Below are positions 21,994 to 33,100 of a DNA stretch of 64,000 bases, in pieces. The stretch lies in the NCBI GenBank assembly GCA_036898135.1, contig CM072516.1:23845744-23909743 (forward strand), in the 5' to 3' direction. Source of the DNA: Oncomelania hupensis. Its lineage: Eukaryota > Mollusca > Gastropoda > Littorinimorpha > Pomatiopsidae. The notes under the pieces were generated by a model. It had not been told where the DNA came from, did not search any database, and saw nothing but the letters and a program-made list of their open reading frames with translations. The first letter of the stretch is position 1, and the number at the start of each line of letters is the position of its first letter. A program made the translations under genes and the position numbers.

Positions 21994-22079
<86 letters not shown>
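21878..22079. repeat. Two long (AG)n tracts
   Basis: AG runs at about 21878-21958 and 21996-22079 separated by 37 bp of unique sequence. Confidence 0.97.
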
Positions 22080-22085
<6 letters not shown>

Positions 22086-22182
22086 ATTTGTAATGACTTA
22101 GAAAACGTCTGAGACAAGAATGAAATAAATAACTATCAATTTTAAAATTGAATGTGTACAAAAAGGACCCTAAGGAAGTAAC

Positions 22183-22320
<138 letters not shown>

Positions 22321-22392
22321 CGCTTAACAGTACTGTAGCTTTGTTGCTTAGTCGTCATTTTCCCTCTCGGCTACTGCTGCCCTCTCTCTTAC

Positions 22393-22584
22393 CTCTCTGG
22401 TGCGGGCATCCAGCGGCATAGAGCCAGTCTCGTCCAGCGTGACGATGACAGCTAGCTTGAAAAAGGGATTGTCCAGCACTTGGGGCATGACATCCAGCAA
22501 AGTGGCCATTGCAGAGGAGTGCGGGGATCCTGGTCTGTTTGTGTTCAACTCCAACCACCTTAGCGACTGGGCCATTTCGATGAT
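22393..22584 (-). CDS. Exon 2 of secreted-protein gene
   Basis: Acceptor gatttgacgacgttag, donor ACCAGAGAG|GTAAGAGAG, 192 nt (64 codons), phase 0 at both ends. Translation: IIEMAQSLRWLELNTNRPGS, PHSSAMATLLDVMPQVLDNP, FFKLAVIVTLDETGSMPLDA, RTRE. The NPFF/DETGS stretch superficially recalls M13 metallopeptidase N-domains, and the helical pattern could equally be GAIN-A. Neither is convincing. Confidence 0.55.
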
Positions 22585-22604
22585 CTAACGTCGTCAAATC
22601 AGAC

Positions 22605-23128
22605 AGGAAGATGGATATAATCATATGATTATTTCTATTGCACTTTATTTCAAACTCTATCACCTAACACCTTGTTTGCGAAGAATATAACTTTTCAGTT
22701 CTCTTTTTAATTTGCCACTCCTCAAAGCAAAAATGGATCTGGAAGAGTGTGCCATGTTCCAGTGATCGTTGGAGGCGAATCTGGAATCTGCTGCTTTACA
22801 GGGAATATTGCAATTTGTTCTTCTGATGCCCCATTTACGGGCCTCAATTAAAATGTTACTATAGACGAGTGATTTTAATAGTGTGAAACAGCAATAATAA
22901 ATATCAGCAACGATCTTGACAGATTCAAACTTTCTTTGACAGTAAACTGGGTATGTCTTTGACTTGTAATTAATGTGTATTCCTTTGCTAATAACACAAC
23001 AACAACAAGACCTTATCATTCATTATCATCTTCTCGTCATTTTTATCAGTTATTAATGACCATCATGATGATCATCATGATTATGAGCATCGTCATCATC
23101 ATCACCTTCATCATCATCACCATCATCC

Positions 23129-23187
<59 letters not shown>

Positions 23188-23251
23188 GTCGTCGTCGTCG
23201 TCGTCCTCATCACCATGAAGGTTATCGTAAACTATTTGCCTTTTTGGTCAC
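22605..23251 (-). other. Intron 1 of secreted-protein gene
   Basis: Contains an unassigned minus-strand ORF (about 22660-22890, with NDHWNMAHSSRSIFALRSGK) that has a retroelement-like look but no diagnostic motif, and an (ATC)n/(GTC)n tract at 23085-23208. Confidence 0.4.
23085..23208. repeat. (ATC)n/(GTC)n microsatellite
   Basis: Long trinucleotide run with interruptions. Confidence 0.95.
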
Positions 23252-23419
23252 GTTATCGTTGGCTGCGAGGTACTGTGCGATGGTGATGATCTGCTCTTGC
23301 TCAGGCAAATTCCAGAACGTCACACTGTGTGCATCGCTCGGCTGGCCTTGAACTTCGGTTAAGGTTGAGGCCATCACCAAGGCAAAGGTGAGTGCCAAGG
23401 AACAGAGAGTCCAAGACAT
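23252..23419 (-). CDS. First coding exon of secreted-protein gene (signal peptide)
   Basis: The ATG at 23417-23419 opens a classic signal peptide: MSWTLCSLALTFALVMAS followed by a likely cleavage after VQG/QP. It continues PSDAHSVTFWNLPEQEQI, ITIAQYLAANDN. A phase-0 donor, AAC|GTGACC, gives 56 codons and joins in frame to the exon at 22584. That donor is non-consensus after GTGA, and the open frame continues only 9 codons beyond it to a stop. A larger upstream start is possible in the same frame, but this Met begins the hydrophobic signal. Confidence 0.55.
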
Positions 23420-23499
23420 GATGGCGAAGGACGCTGTTAATGTTTTAGGGCAGAAATGGTTCATCGTATTATTAATTGTTTTTAAAATGTTATTTAAGC

Positions 23500-23690
23500 G
23501 TCCTTGCATTGCGCTTTTCCAGCCCAAGAGAGGCTCAAGGCGCTGGCCGATACAGGATATAACTCAAGCCGCCCGAGGTGCCCACTGGCTGCCTTTGTGC
23601 GCCGTACCTGACGCTCAGACAACTGAGCACAAAACTGGGCCACCGGATTTGGGGAGATGAGGACAAAATGGTGCTTGCTGGCACTCACCA
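23500..23690 (-). mobile_element. SINE-A 3' half
   Basis: Minus-strand copy (gcgcttttccagcccaagag, caaggcgctggccgatacag, actcaagccgcccgagg) lacking the tRNA head. Lies just upstream of the first exon of the secreted-protein gene, in its promoter or 5'UTR region. Confidence 0.85.
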
Positions 23691-24385
23691 GTACGTAAAA
23701 CAATACAATGACCCAAAATGCTATCATCTATAGGGTTTCACAACTCACGCACATGCAACAGGACTTGAAACCTTATTCTTCTCAGTTAAAAAAAAAAAAA
23801 AAAAAGAGAATACTGCAGCCACGGCGGAAAGTACTGAGAAAATCGACAAGAAAAAAAAAACTCCTTGTAAAACGAATGTATGCACAGCTTTCACTACAAA
23901 ATGAAGGTTTAAATTAAAATCTGAAAATTAATTAGGTTGGGTGAAACGATTAACATCAGGGATTGCATTACTGCTTCTGGACAAAAAGATTTATTATACT
24001 ACCAAGGACTACTATACATATTTAACCCATGCAAGTAGACATGCGTTCTTAAAATTGAAATTTGGCATGCAGCATTTAATACCTTACTCCAAAATGAGCC
24101 CAACGCTTCCCAGAAAAAGGTACAAATACCCCTAAAGGCTATAAAACTATAAGTTGCTCTTCTGCCTTAGGTTTCTTTGAGTAACTTTTAAGACTACTTA
24201 ATTGTTGCTCGTTAGTCAGCAAGTTAAATATTCTTGTAATAATTGGAAGGTGAAAAACAGAACCCAGATCTATATTGTTGCAAGGAGAACTGAGCTTAAA
24301 ACATACAAACAAGCGAATAAGCTAAATAACTAACCAACAAACAAACAATTAAGCAAACAAAGAAAATCAAACAATCAACAACTTT
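23691..24385. other. No gene seen
   Basis: Poly-A run at 23787, AT-rich unique sequence. Nothing recognised. Confidence 0.4.
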
Positions 24386-24388
24386 CCT

Positions 24389-25862
24389 AACCTATCCTAT
24401 CCTATCCTATCCTATCCTATCCCGTAACTCGGAAGTCGTTGGAGCACCACAGATGATCGTTTAACCAGCGTACTACATCTTTCTCTGTCCTCAGCAACCC
24501 TCATAGCTTCAGTCGCTCAGTGTCAAGCCAGTCCATTCTCGAATGTTGTCCTCCCACCTCTTTTTCTGTCTCCCTCTTCTTCTGCCCTCTTGCATCGTGC
24601 CTTACAGGATGGTTTTTGCAAGGCCTGATGCTCTGGTGACGTGGCCATACCATCGAAGTTCCCGTTTCTTCACCACTGTGAACATGCCATTGTGTTGTCC
24701 AATGTCTTCTGTGATGGTCTGTTGGACTTCGTTGTCGGTGATGTGCTGGGTATAGGAAATGCCCAGAAGTCCTCTGTAGCAACTCATCTCAATTCTTTGT
24801 TTTCTTCGTTGTAGATCTCCGGTGAGAGGCCATGTTTCGCAAGCCTATAGGAAAATGGAGATGACAAGGGAGCGCCGCAGCCTTACCTTGGAATGTAGAC
24901 TACTGGTCCTGTCTTTACAAATGGGCTTCAACCTTGTCAGGGCAGCAGTTGTTTATGCGATCCTGGAGAGGACTCCATGTCGGGACCCATTGTCTGATAC
25001 AATGGCTCCTAAATATTTGAAGCTATGCACTGTGTTGAAGGATTGGCCTTGGACTTTGATGTCCGTGTTGATGCCATTGATGTTGTTGATCACCATTTAG
25101 GTCTTCTCTGCACTTATTTTCATTCCATAGGATCTGGAGGTGCAACAGCTGTTTAAGTTTGTGTTCCTCTCCAGCCAATCCATCATTGTCATCCGCAAAA
25201 CGGAGGTTGGAGATTGCTCTAACCCCTATGCTGACTGTGCCTTCGTGATCTGCATGGGCATCTGACATGATGCGCTCTAGGAAGATGTTCAAGAATGTTG
25301 GAGAGAGTAGGCATCCTTGACGCACGCTGGTTGTTGTTCCGAACGAGTTTCCGATGGAGCTGTTGTGGAGGACTGCACTGGTAGTCTTGTCATACAGGCT
25401 TTTGATGACTTCAATAATGTTATGGCTGATGTTGTACACTCTCATGGTTGCCCGCAGAGCTTCACGCCAGACTCGGTCAAACGCTTTATTTAAATCAACA
25501 AACGCATGCTATAGATGTTGTTGGTGCTGTAGGTATTTCTCGCAGATTATTCTGAGGTTAAAAATCTGTTCAGTGGTATTTCGCCCTGCCCTGAATCCTG
25601 CTAGTTCTTCGGCTATGCTTTGTTGAGACTGGGGTTTCAACCCTGTTGAGTATTATTTTCAGGAGGACCTTTCTGGGATGGCTGATGAGGCTGATGGTGC
25701 GGTAATTTTCATACTCCTGAAGGTTACCCTTTTTGGGAAGAGTGATGACAAGTGATTGGGTCCATGGTGTATGGCACTCCCCACTCCGCCAGATCTTGTT
25801 ACAGAGAATGGTGACACCCTCAACAACTTTATTGTCAAATAAACACAAGATAGTTCATACAC
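24389..25862 (-). pseudogene. RTE-type LINE, RT domain to 3' end
   Basis: On the minus strand: RT N-terminal blocks (TLPKKGNLQEYENYRTISLI), a central block (SVRQGCLLSPTFLNIFLERI) with the RT catalytic FADD box (RFADDNDGLAG), then the C-terminal YGHVTRASGLAKT region and the GGATA-type tail (CCTAT repeats at 24389-24420 on the plus strand). Frameshifts split the frame at about 25570, 25023 and 24780, and the FADD box is followed by a changed residue pattern, so it is inactive. This is the longest RTE copy here; the endonuclease is missing by 5' truncation near 25862. Confidence 0.88.
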
Positions 25863-27516
25863 TCACGCGTTACTGCAGACGACTGAAGCTGGAAGGAAGG
25901 CTGTGACCTCTTCCGAGTTCTCAACGCAGATCCACCACTTTCAACTTTGCTGCGATTTAAGACACCTAGGGATGAGCATGGCTTATAATATTCCATACTG
26001 GTCAACGTATGGAGGTTCAAAACAATCCTAACAAAGTTAATGTGCGTGTTTATTTGGTTTTCTTTTAATTAAAATGAGTCTGAGGCCATTTTTCAAACCT
26101 ATGCACTACATAGTATGGTCATAAAAGGACTTATTATTGCGATGAAAGCAGTCCGATAAGCGCATACATTTATTTGCAGCTTCTTTCCATTCGTCACCGA
26201 AGTTTGATAAAAATCATGGCCGAAAATACCTGAGATTGTGCGTCCTTGTGGAATGGATAACCGTAGTATGAGCGCTGTGTTGCATGACCTTCTAAAAGTG
26301 TGGGAATGAGTGAATGTCGGCTAGCTGTGCCTTACTCTCCGCGCATGTGCACGCTGGTGATTTTCACGATGACGTATATATAAAACAAAAGAGCTAATTT
26401 ATGTACAGACTTACATGTAATAGACGATTTTATGTTTAGCTCTCACGGATACGATTTTTAAAAACACGTTTTCCTTATACCAGATACAAAATATGTATAA
26501 CTATAATACAGCGCGAATAAGTGTAAACAAATTTAATTGTTTTAATTTAAATTAACGTGAATTTAATCGATCCGTGTATAGCGTTTTTCCAGTTGTACTT
26601 TGCTAGGGTCTTACCATGCAACGTCGCACAATGTCGTCAGTGAGTTACATTTTGACGGACTATGTACTATATAGCCTGGCGCACTTTGGACTGAAGGAGG
26701 ATAACTTTGGGGTGAGAGAGGTTTCTGCAGGGCAGTGGTATAAATCCTGTTTACGCAAAAAGGATTGAACCTTGATCCAGGAAGATGGATGCGGAAACCA
26801 ACTAGTAATTGTCTTCTTATCATGCACTAAGAGCGCACAATATTAAAACTAAAATGATCCCGTCATTTTTCTTGCAGATAAATAAAAATTATAACCAAGT
26901 AAAAAGATGGGGAAAGATACTAAAATGTACAGAATACTGTAGTACAAAAATTGATCGAAAAGGGGTCATCAATTTCGTCATCGCCCTCATCATCAACACA
27001 ATTCTACTCCATATCCGCCTTAGCATCATCGTCGTCGATGTAGTTTTCTTAATTATCAACATCATCATCGTCATCATCATTATCAGCAGCAGCAGCATCA
27101 GGATCATCATCGTCCTTATCAGTACTATTATCATTATCATCAACATCTCTCCACCCCCTTCTCCTCTTCTTATTCTTCATCGGATAACATCTTGATCCAT
27201 AGCTTTCCTTCATCTGGTGTTTTCTACAGCAACATTTTTTGATAACCAACAAATATGCATACAAAAACGTGAAAAGAGAAAATGAACGTGCATGACTGTG
27301 TATTTTGACTTTAGCAACCAGATAGGAAAGAAAGCACGTTCTGTGTTGGTGCTGCAAAGCTAACATATTAATTAATGCTTTCTCAACATCCGTGTTTACA
27401 AACTTGTGTCTGTGTCTGTGTGTGAGAGCTCGCGTGTGTACGGTTGTGTGAGTGTGTGTGTGTGTGCGTGTGTGAGAGAGAGAGAGTGGGAATGTGTGTG
27501 TATATGTGTAGATATA

Positions 27517-27557
<41 letters not shown>

Positions 27558-28245
27558 GAGTGCAAGCGTCACACTCACGGGGGTTTGTGTCCAATAGCAA
27601 TAGATAATATGTTCTTTAAATTAAGAAAGTTCGCTCAAATAATTCACCTGAACAGATCTTTTACGCAGAAGACAGTAAGCTTAAGTCATTATTTTTTTTG
27701 GCAAAGAACAATTATGTGTGATGCGCTAAAGTAACGAAATCTAATTTAAAAGGCTCAGTGGGGCATGCGAACTTTTTGCACTGATAACAGGTTTAGCCTT
27801 ACAGGTGTGTAGCCCAAAATCCCAAAACAGTGTTTATTTTAACCAAGTGCATTGACAATTACATAACGAATGAACTTAAAACTGGTACATTGACAATTAT
27901 ATCAAATAATGACCTTAAATGCGTAGTAACTCAGATTTGCTACAAAACGGGTTAAGGAAAAAGATTTGCTTTACGGGAAATTTTTCCCGGATCCTCAGTT
28001 GAGTAATGGTGTGAATTTGTCATATTATTATTTGCCCAGTCTTTGCTCTTTTGGAATTTGCCCTCGGCGTCACATTCACTATCTCACTTGCTCGTCGCAT
28101 TACTTAAGGCTACGAATATACTAGGCATGCTAAAAGGGCCCCAATTCGAATGATGTGTTTATTTTGGTCGAAAGCAAGTTTACCAGAACATTCGAATTGT
28201 TATTACAATAAATAATGATAAAGTGAGCTTTCGTTGCTGAAACCA
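25863..28245. other. Gene-free stretch with simple repeats
   Basis: AT-rich sequence, (ATC)-rich patches at 26975-27150 and a (TG)n/(AG)n complex at 27400-27560. A motif gtgtatagcgtttttccagt at 26574 resembles a worn SINE-A tail. No splice-supported coding sequence. Confidence 0.45.
27400..27560. repeat. (TG)n complex microsatellite
   Basis: TG runs interrupted by AG and TATG. Confidence 0.95.
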
Positions 28246-28830
28246 ACCTATCCTATCCTATCTATCCCATATCTCAAAGGTCGTTGGGGCACCACAGATG
28301 ATCGTTTAACCAGCGCTTAACTCTATCTTTCTATGTTCTCAACAACCCTCATGGCTTCGTTCAGTGTCAAACCAGTCCATTCTCAAATGTTGTCCTCCCA
28401 CCTCTTTTTCTCTCTCCCTCTTCTGCCTCATTGCACTGTGCCTTGGAGGATGGGTTTTGCAAGGCCTGATGCACTGGCATTGGATTGTGATGTCCATGTT
28501 GATGCATTTGGTGTTGCTGGTCATCATTTTGGTCTTTTCTGCACTTATTTCCATTTCATAGGCTCTGGAGGTGGTGTCAAGCCTCTGTACATGGCTGCTC
28601 AAGCTCTTGTTCCTCTCCAGCCAATCCATCAACGTCATCCGCAAAACGGAGGTTGCAGATTGCTATACCCCCTCAGCTGACTGTGCCTTCGTGATCTGCA
28701 AGGGCATCTGAAATGATTCGCTCTAGGAAGATGTTAAAAAGTGTCGGAGAGAGAAGGCATCCTTGACGCACACAGATTGTTGTTCTGAACCAGCTGTTGT
28801 GGAGAACTGCACGTTTGAGCGCCTGATCTA
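28246..28830 (-). pseudogene. RTE-type LINE 3' fragment, internally deleted
   Basis: The CCTAT tail at 28246 marks the 3' end. C-terminal blocks follow, but sequence jumps at about 28475 from the RTILQG-type region straight into RT sequence (DALADHEGTVS equivalent), deleting roughly 330 bp relative to the 24389 copy. It stops near 28830 at an A-run. Confidence 0.8.
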
Positions 28831-28892
28831 AAAAAAATCGCCTGGATTGCCTTTTGTGTCCACTTCAAACTCAAACGAAGGGTACCGACAAA

Positions 28893-29172
28893 TCACAAAC
28901 GCTCAAAGCAACACATTCTGCATGTAAGTTTTGTTGTCCCCAGTGTCTTGATGCAGTGACATGAGAATGATTTCAGTTTGATTTTGGACTTTCTCAGCAT
29001 TTTGTCTTTAAACATATTGAATGTTTGCTGCGAGATGACGTTGCATTTTGCACCAGTGTCAAGCTGAAACTTTATCTGCTTTTCTTCAAAATCTAGTGTT
29101 TCATACCATGCACAAACAATTTTGTTGATGTCTGTGTTCCCTATTGCACCGAGTGTGTATGTCATGACTGTG

Positions 29173-29242
<70 letters not shown>

Positions 29243-30265
29243 TATCATCTGTGTCTGTATCACTATCACTTAGTGCATTTATCTTTTTTCTGTATGTGTT
29301 CTTTGTTCGACACATCTTTGCAAAATGATTGGGCTTCTTGCGTTTTGTGCATTTTTGTCCTATTGCATGGCATTCTGCTTTGCTTGTGTGCTTTCTTCCA
29401 CACCGACCACATTTGTATTGTGGCAGATCTGTCATCTTCTGTTTGTGTTGGCTTTCTTTTTTTTTCTTTTTTTTTTCTACATTACATTCGTTCCCTATAC
29501 GCTTATGTGTCCGGGGACGTTAATCTATAAAACTAAACTAAACTAAACTTTCTTTTTTGTAGCCTGAACCTTTGTCTGCATGTTTGTGATGGACTGAATT
29601 GATAGCTGCTGCTTGAGACAATTTAATTTGTTGAAGTTGTGAGCTACACATTTCTTCAACCCTAGCAATTTCTATTGCTTTCTCTAGTGTAAGTTCTCAC
29701 CTACATCTATCAGTTTCCTCTCGCACTTTTTCTGACTTAGTGCCCAAAACTATTCTTTCTCTGACCATAGCATCTTCTTGTTCTCTATTGTCACAATCTT
29801 TCGCCAACAGCTTCGGTTCTGTTACAAATTGTTCACATGTTTCATCATTTGACTGTACCTTACCCTGGAACTTGTATCTTGCTAAGATGGGGTTCGACTT
29901 CGGTTCCACGTATTGTTGGAAACGTGTGTAGTACTCTTGTAGAGACTTCTGTTGATCGTTCGTGAGATTCCATGTCGAACAGATTTTGAGTCCTCTTTCT
30001 CCCACCCACAGCATAAGGTACGAGCACTTTAACTCCTCTGACTTTGATTTGAGCGATCCCTTGAAAATGAACAACACGTGGCTATGAAAGTTTTTCCATT
30101 CTTATGCGAGATCCCGGGTTGACCAGTCAAATTTAGGTACGTGCAGACTCCATCATCCCTCTGCTGACACCATGCGTTGTTCTGTATGGATGTTTGTTTT
30201 TCAGGCAGACACTTTTTTAGAACAAAGGTAGTGGGTTTTTTGTGATACATTGAAGCCATCGTTTA
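28893..30265 (-). pseudogene. Decayed Gypsy-type gag and protease fragment
   Basis: Minus strand: gag-like sequence at 29697-30077 (LQEYYTRFQQYVEPKSNPIL), a zinc-knuckle region (CGRCGRKHTSKAEC, then CTKRKKPNHFAKMC), an acidic stretch and an aspartic-protease motif (FQLDTGAKCNVIS). RT, RNase H and integrase are absent. The zinc-knuckle frame contains an uninterrupted run of over 20 Asp encoded by a (TCA)n microsatellite. A separate LINE-like 3' end (cggggacgttaatctataaa, then AAACT repeats) interrupts it at about 29465-29550. Not the same family as the Gypsy element at 42430. Confidence 0.75.
29173..29247. repeat. (TCA)n microsatellite inside gag coding sequence
   Basis: About 25 TCA units. 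On the coding (minus) strand it reads as GAT/GAC, giving poly-Asp. Confidence 0.95.
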
Positions 30266-30266
30266 T

Positions 30267-30523
30267 TCACAGGCTGGGAAGTCTCGTCTTTCGTAGGCCT
30301 CAATTACATACTATACATACAAGATGCTTTACTCCCTCGCTTCCGTTTGAGAGACTGCCCTCCAAAAATCGCATTTTTCCTACCTTTTGTGTCCACTTCA
30401 AACTCAAACGGAGGCTGCCTACGAATCACAAACGCTCATAGCAACACATTCATATTATTTCAAACAAATTCAGCTCCAAATTCACGAGTTTACAAAGACG
30501 AAAGAAAAGACTTCAGAGCCTGT
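30267..30523. mobile_element. MITE with same arms as 14352
   Basis: Outer arms gtcttttctttcgtctttgt (reverse complement, right) and agtctcgtctttcgtaggcc (left) match the fold-back element at 14352, but the interior differs. Part of the interior (about 70 bp, cttttgtgtccacttcaaac onward) also occurs at 28846-28917. The interior may therefore be captured sequence. Confidence 0.6.
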
Positions 30524-30589
30524 GCTTTGTTTGTATGTAGATTATAGTCACACGACACTTTCGCATATAGGTGACTACTGGACCGATTT

Positions 30590-30718
30590 ATACTGACACC
30601 AGCGGGCCAGTTGTTGGTAAAGGGGAAAATAATATGATCACACGTTGACCAATCCGGGATTCGAACCAGCGACCTTTCGGTTACTAGCAAGACGTTCTTA
30701 CCAACTGAGCTACCCGGC
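30590..30718 (-). mobile_element. tRNA-derived SINE head, family G
   Basis: Minus strand: GCCGGGTAGCTCAGTTGGTA (A box), then GGTCGCTGGTTCGAATCCCG (B box). It looks like a tRNA over its first 70 bases, but the anticodon arm does not fold cleanly and non-tRNA sequence follows, so it is a SINE and not a tRNA gene. Its 5' end is cut by the hairpin retroposon at 30719. Confidence 0.65.
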
Positions 30719-30785
30719 TATGTTGTTATGTTTATCAGTTTATAGTCCCCTCTCTTCCCGTAAGGATTTTCAGAGAGGAGACTCT
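30719..30785 (-). mobile_element. Hairpin micro-retroposon F, copy 1
   Basis: Core on the minus strand: AGTCTCCTCTCTGAAAATCC, TTACGGGAAGAGAGGGGACT, ATAAACTGATAAACATAACA. Perfect 10-bp flanking duplication GCTACCCGGC at 30709-30718 and 30786-30795 proves insertion into the SINE-G head. The first 12 and the matching 12 bases of the core can pair as a stem around a 16-nt loop. Confidence 0.85.
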
Positions 30786-30795
30786 GCTACCCGGC

Positions 30796-31007
30796 CCCTC
30801 TAGCCTGTGCTTTTATTCCAGTTCCCCGTATATTAGCCATCTACTCCAAGAGATGCAACTCTTGTTCTCAACTAATCAAGTCAACATCTTTAATCAAGGG
30901 TTACTTCCCTTGAACCTATTATTGACTGACTTACCAATCGACTTTCCATTGACAATTCCATGTAAAGTAATTGACTGATCGAGGAAAGACTGAATTTTTG
31001 AACTATA
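30796..31007. other. No gene seen
   Basis: Unique-looking sequence between the SINE-G/F nest and the Tc1 element. Confidence 0.4.
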
Positions 31008-32614
31008 TTACTCAAAATAATTGAAGGGCCACTCTCATATTTCATTTAGTTTAATTATTTTTTGCTGCTATTAATAATATTGCTTATTTCAAAACTTATC
31101 CTGTACAGTAACATTCAAGACAATCTTATTCTGACAAGTAATCACATTTGTGAGTTTTGAACTTTCTGCACTGAGTTGAAAAACAAACCCAATTTTTACA
31201 AAAAAAAATGACCCTAATTTACTGTTTTCTTGCTAATAAAGCAAAATTTTCAACATTAAAAAGTGATTTGCACGCGAAAGGCTTGCATTTTCTGAGTTCA
31301 GTTCAACAATCGGCGCTTTTTTCTGGGTATAAATGGCAGCGCTTTTGCTGCTTTTCTAACCATGCCCCCAAGGCGACGATTGACTGATGCGGATAGAGGC
31401 AGAGCTATTGCATGGCTTCAGGAAGGGATGGGGGTGAGAGAAGTTGGCAGGCGGCTGGGAGTGTCCCACTCCGTTGTCCAAAGGCTGCGGGAGCGCTTTA
31501 ACAACACTGGAAGCGTCCAAGAACCAAGAAGGTCCGGACGCCCTCGCGTTACCACTGCAAGATAAGACCATTTCATCACCCTGTCAGCTCTGAGGATGAG
31601 GTCCGCTACAGCAAACACCATCAGAAGACAGCTTCACGCAGCCAGCAATGTTAACGTCAGCGACCAGACAATTCGCAACCGTCTACACAAGGAAAACCTG
31701 CGATCAAGACGACCAGCAGTACGGCCTTTGCTCACCCCAGCTCACCGTGCAGCGCGTTTGGCATGGGCTCGGCGTCATTTGGTGTGGACTAGACAACATT
31801 GGTCAAGGGTGCTCTTTACAGACGAGTCTCGGTTCTCCTTGTCTTTCAACGACCGTCGAGTGAATGTTTGGAGGCGTCCACGGGAGCGTTTTGCTGATGC
31901 GACGGTGCGGAAAGCATGACTGCTTTGGTGGTGGATCTGTCATGATGTGGGGTGGCTTCGCATTAAACTTCAGAACACCCCTGCTCCAAATTCATGGCAA
32001 CTTAAACGGTATTGGCTACAGGGATGGCGTCCTACAACCTAGGGTTCTCCCAGCTCTGCGGGCCATTGGGGAAGGTGCCATACTACAGGACGATAATGCC
32101 AGACCCCAACGAGCGCGTATCGTCAATGACTTCCTGCAGCAACAGCACGTCATAAGGATGGATTGGCCGGCTCGATCACCCGATTTGAACCCCATAGAAC
32201 ATCTGTGGGATGTCTTGGGTCGACAGACACGGGCAAACCTCCCTCTAGGAGCTAACCTTGAAGTTCTGGCCTAAGTTCTCCAGCAAAAGTGGTTGGCCAT
32301 CCCAGGAAACATCCTCCATAACCAGATACGGTCCATGAGACAACGATGCCAAGACTGCATTGATGCAAACGGTGGCCACACCCGATACTGACTCTATAGA
32401 TTTTTGGTTTCTAAAGTCTTGATTTTGTAAATGAGGGGTATGTCCAGTTACATTGAATTTACTCGAATTTTAAGCGACTGATGTCTAAAATCTTTTTTGT
32501 TATTCATGCAGAAATGATTGCAATAAAATATGATGAACTAATAAATTGAATTCGTGTTTCTGATTTAAAGAGAGACCCATTATGTCCAAGTGGCCCTTGT
32601 ATTATTTTGAGTAG
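31008..32614 (+). mobile_element. Tc1-type DNA transposon, 1.6 kb
   Basis: Inverted ends TTACTCAAAATAATTGAAGG (left) and CTACTCAAAATAATACAAGG (right, reverse complement), both followed by GCCACT, flanked by TA on each side (31006-31007 and 32615-32616). The single coding region is a Tc1-family transposase. Length and TA target are typical of Tc1/mariner. Confidence 0.9.
31362..32391 (+). pseudogene. Tc1-like DD34E transposase, disrupted
   Basis: N-terminal helix-turn-helix (RRLTDADRGRAIAWLQEGMG, LGVSHSVVQRL), GRPR motif, then the catalytic blocks FTDESRF, LQDDNARPQRA and SPDLNPIEHLWD. The second Asp and the Glu are separated by 34 residues (DD34E). The about 340-codon frame is broken three times: TAA at 31563, a frameshift near 31910, and TAA at 32272. 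The GGGSVMMWGG and NGGHTRY-stop ends are otherwise in place. It would have cut and pasted the 1.6-kb element; now dead unless supplied in trans. Confidence 0.92.
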
Positions 32615-32782
32615 TATATATAATAGTTTTTTTTTGTTGTATTTTTAAACTTCGGTGGCTGGTGAAAATTACATACACGTGTCAAAAGCAATAATGGCTG
32701 GCGCGTCAACAAAGAGTTGACCCACATGTTGGAGGTGAAATTTATCCAATAAGCGTATAAACAGCAAAACAACAGGCCGTGT

Positions 32783-33100
32783 TTGAAAAGTAGGTCAACC
32801 ACTGAGAAGACAAGAGGAATCCAGGAAGACAAGATGAATCTGGACAGGGAGCAGAGATGGTTCCAGAGGGGTGTCAAAGAGGCTATCTACATCGCAGCCC
32901 ACACCCCCACCCTGAACCGTGACCGGGGCCGACACCAACTGCCAGCGACCTACACCTCGCTCATTCATTCACATTGCCGTGAGTGTACTCACGGTGATGT
33001 GAACTGAATCCCAGTTCTCACCTTCAGTCTGTGCCGATGAAGGCGACAGGATAGTCGCTGAAAGCTACACGAGTAAGTAGCCATTTACGCATGTGTGACT
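32783..33100 (+). pseudogene. Penelope-like element 3' end
   Basis: Encodes LDREQRWFQRGVKEAIYIAA, HTPTLNRDRGRHQLPATYTS and, after a stop, DEGDRIVAESYTSK. These blocks are characteristic of the C-terminal GIY-YIG region of Penelope-like retroelements. Only this end is present. Confidence 0.65.

Noticed and set aside
22393..22584. M13 metallopeptidase domain
   Set aside because: A short NPFF/D-NS-like resemblance only; no HExxH exon is found and the gene ends early, so the family is not assigned.
22393..22584. von Willebrand A MIDAS motif (DETGSM)
   Set aside because: DxTxS occurs, but surrounding secondary structure and downstream motifs do not fit and the domain would be far too short.
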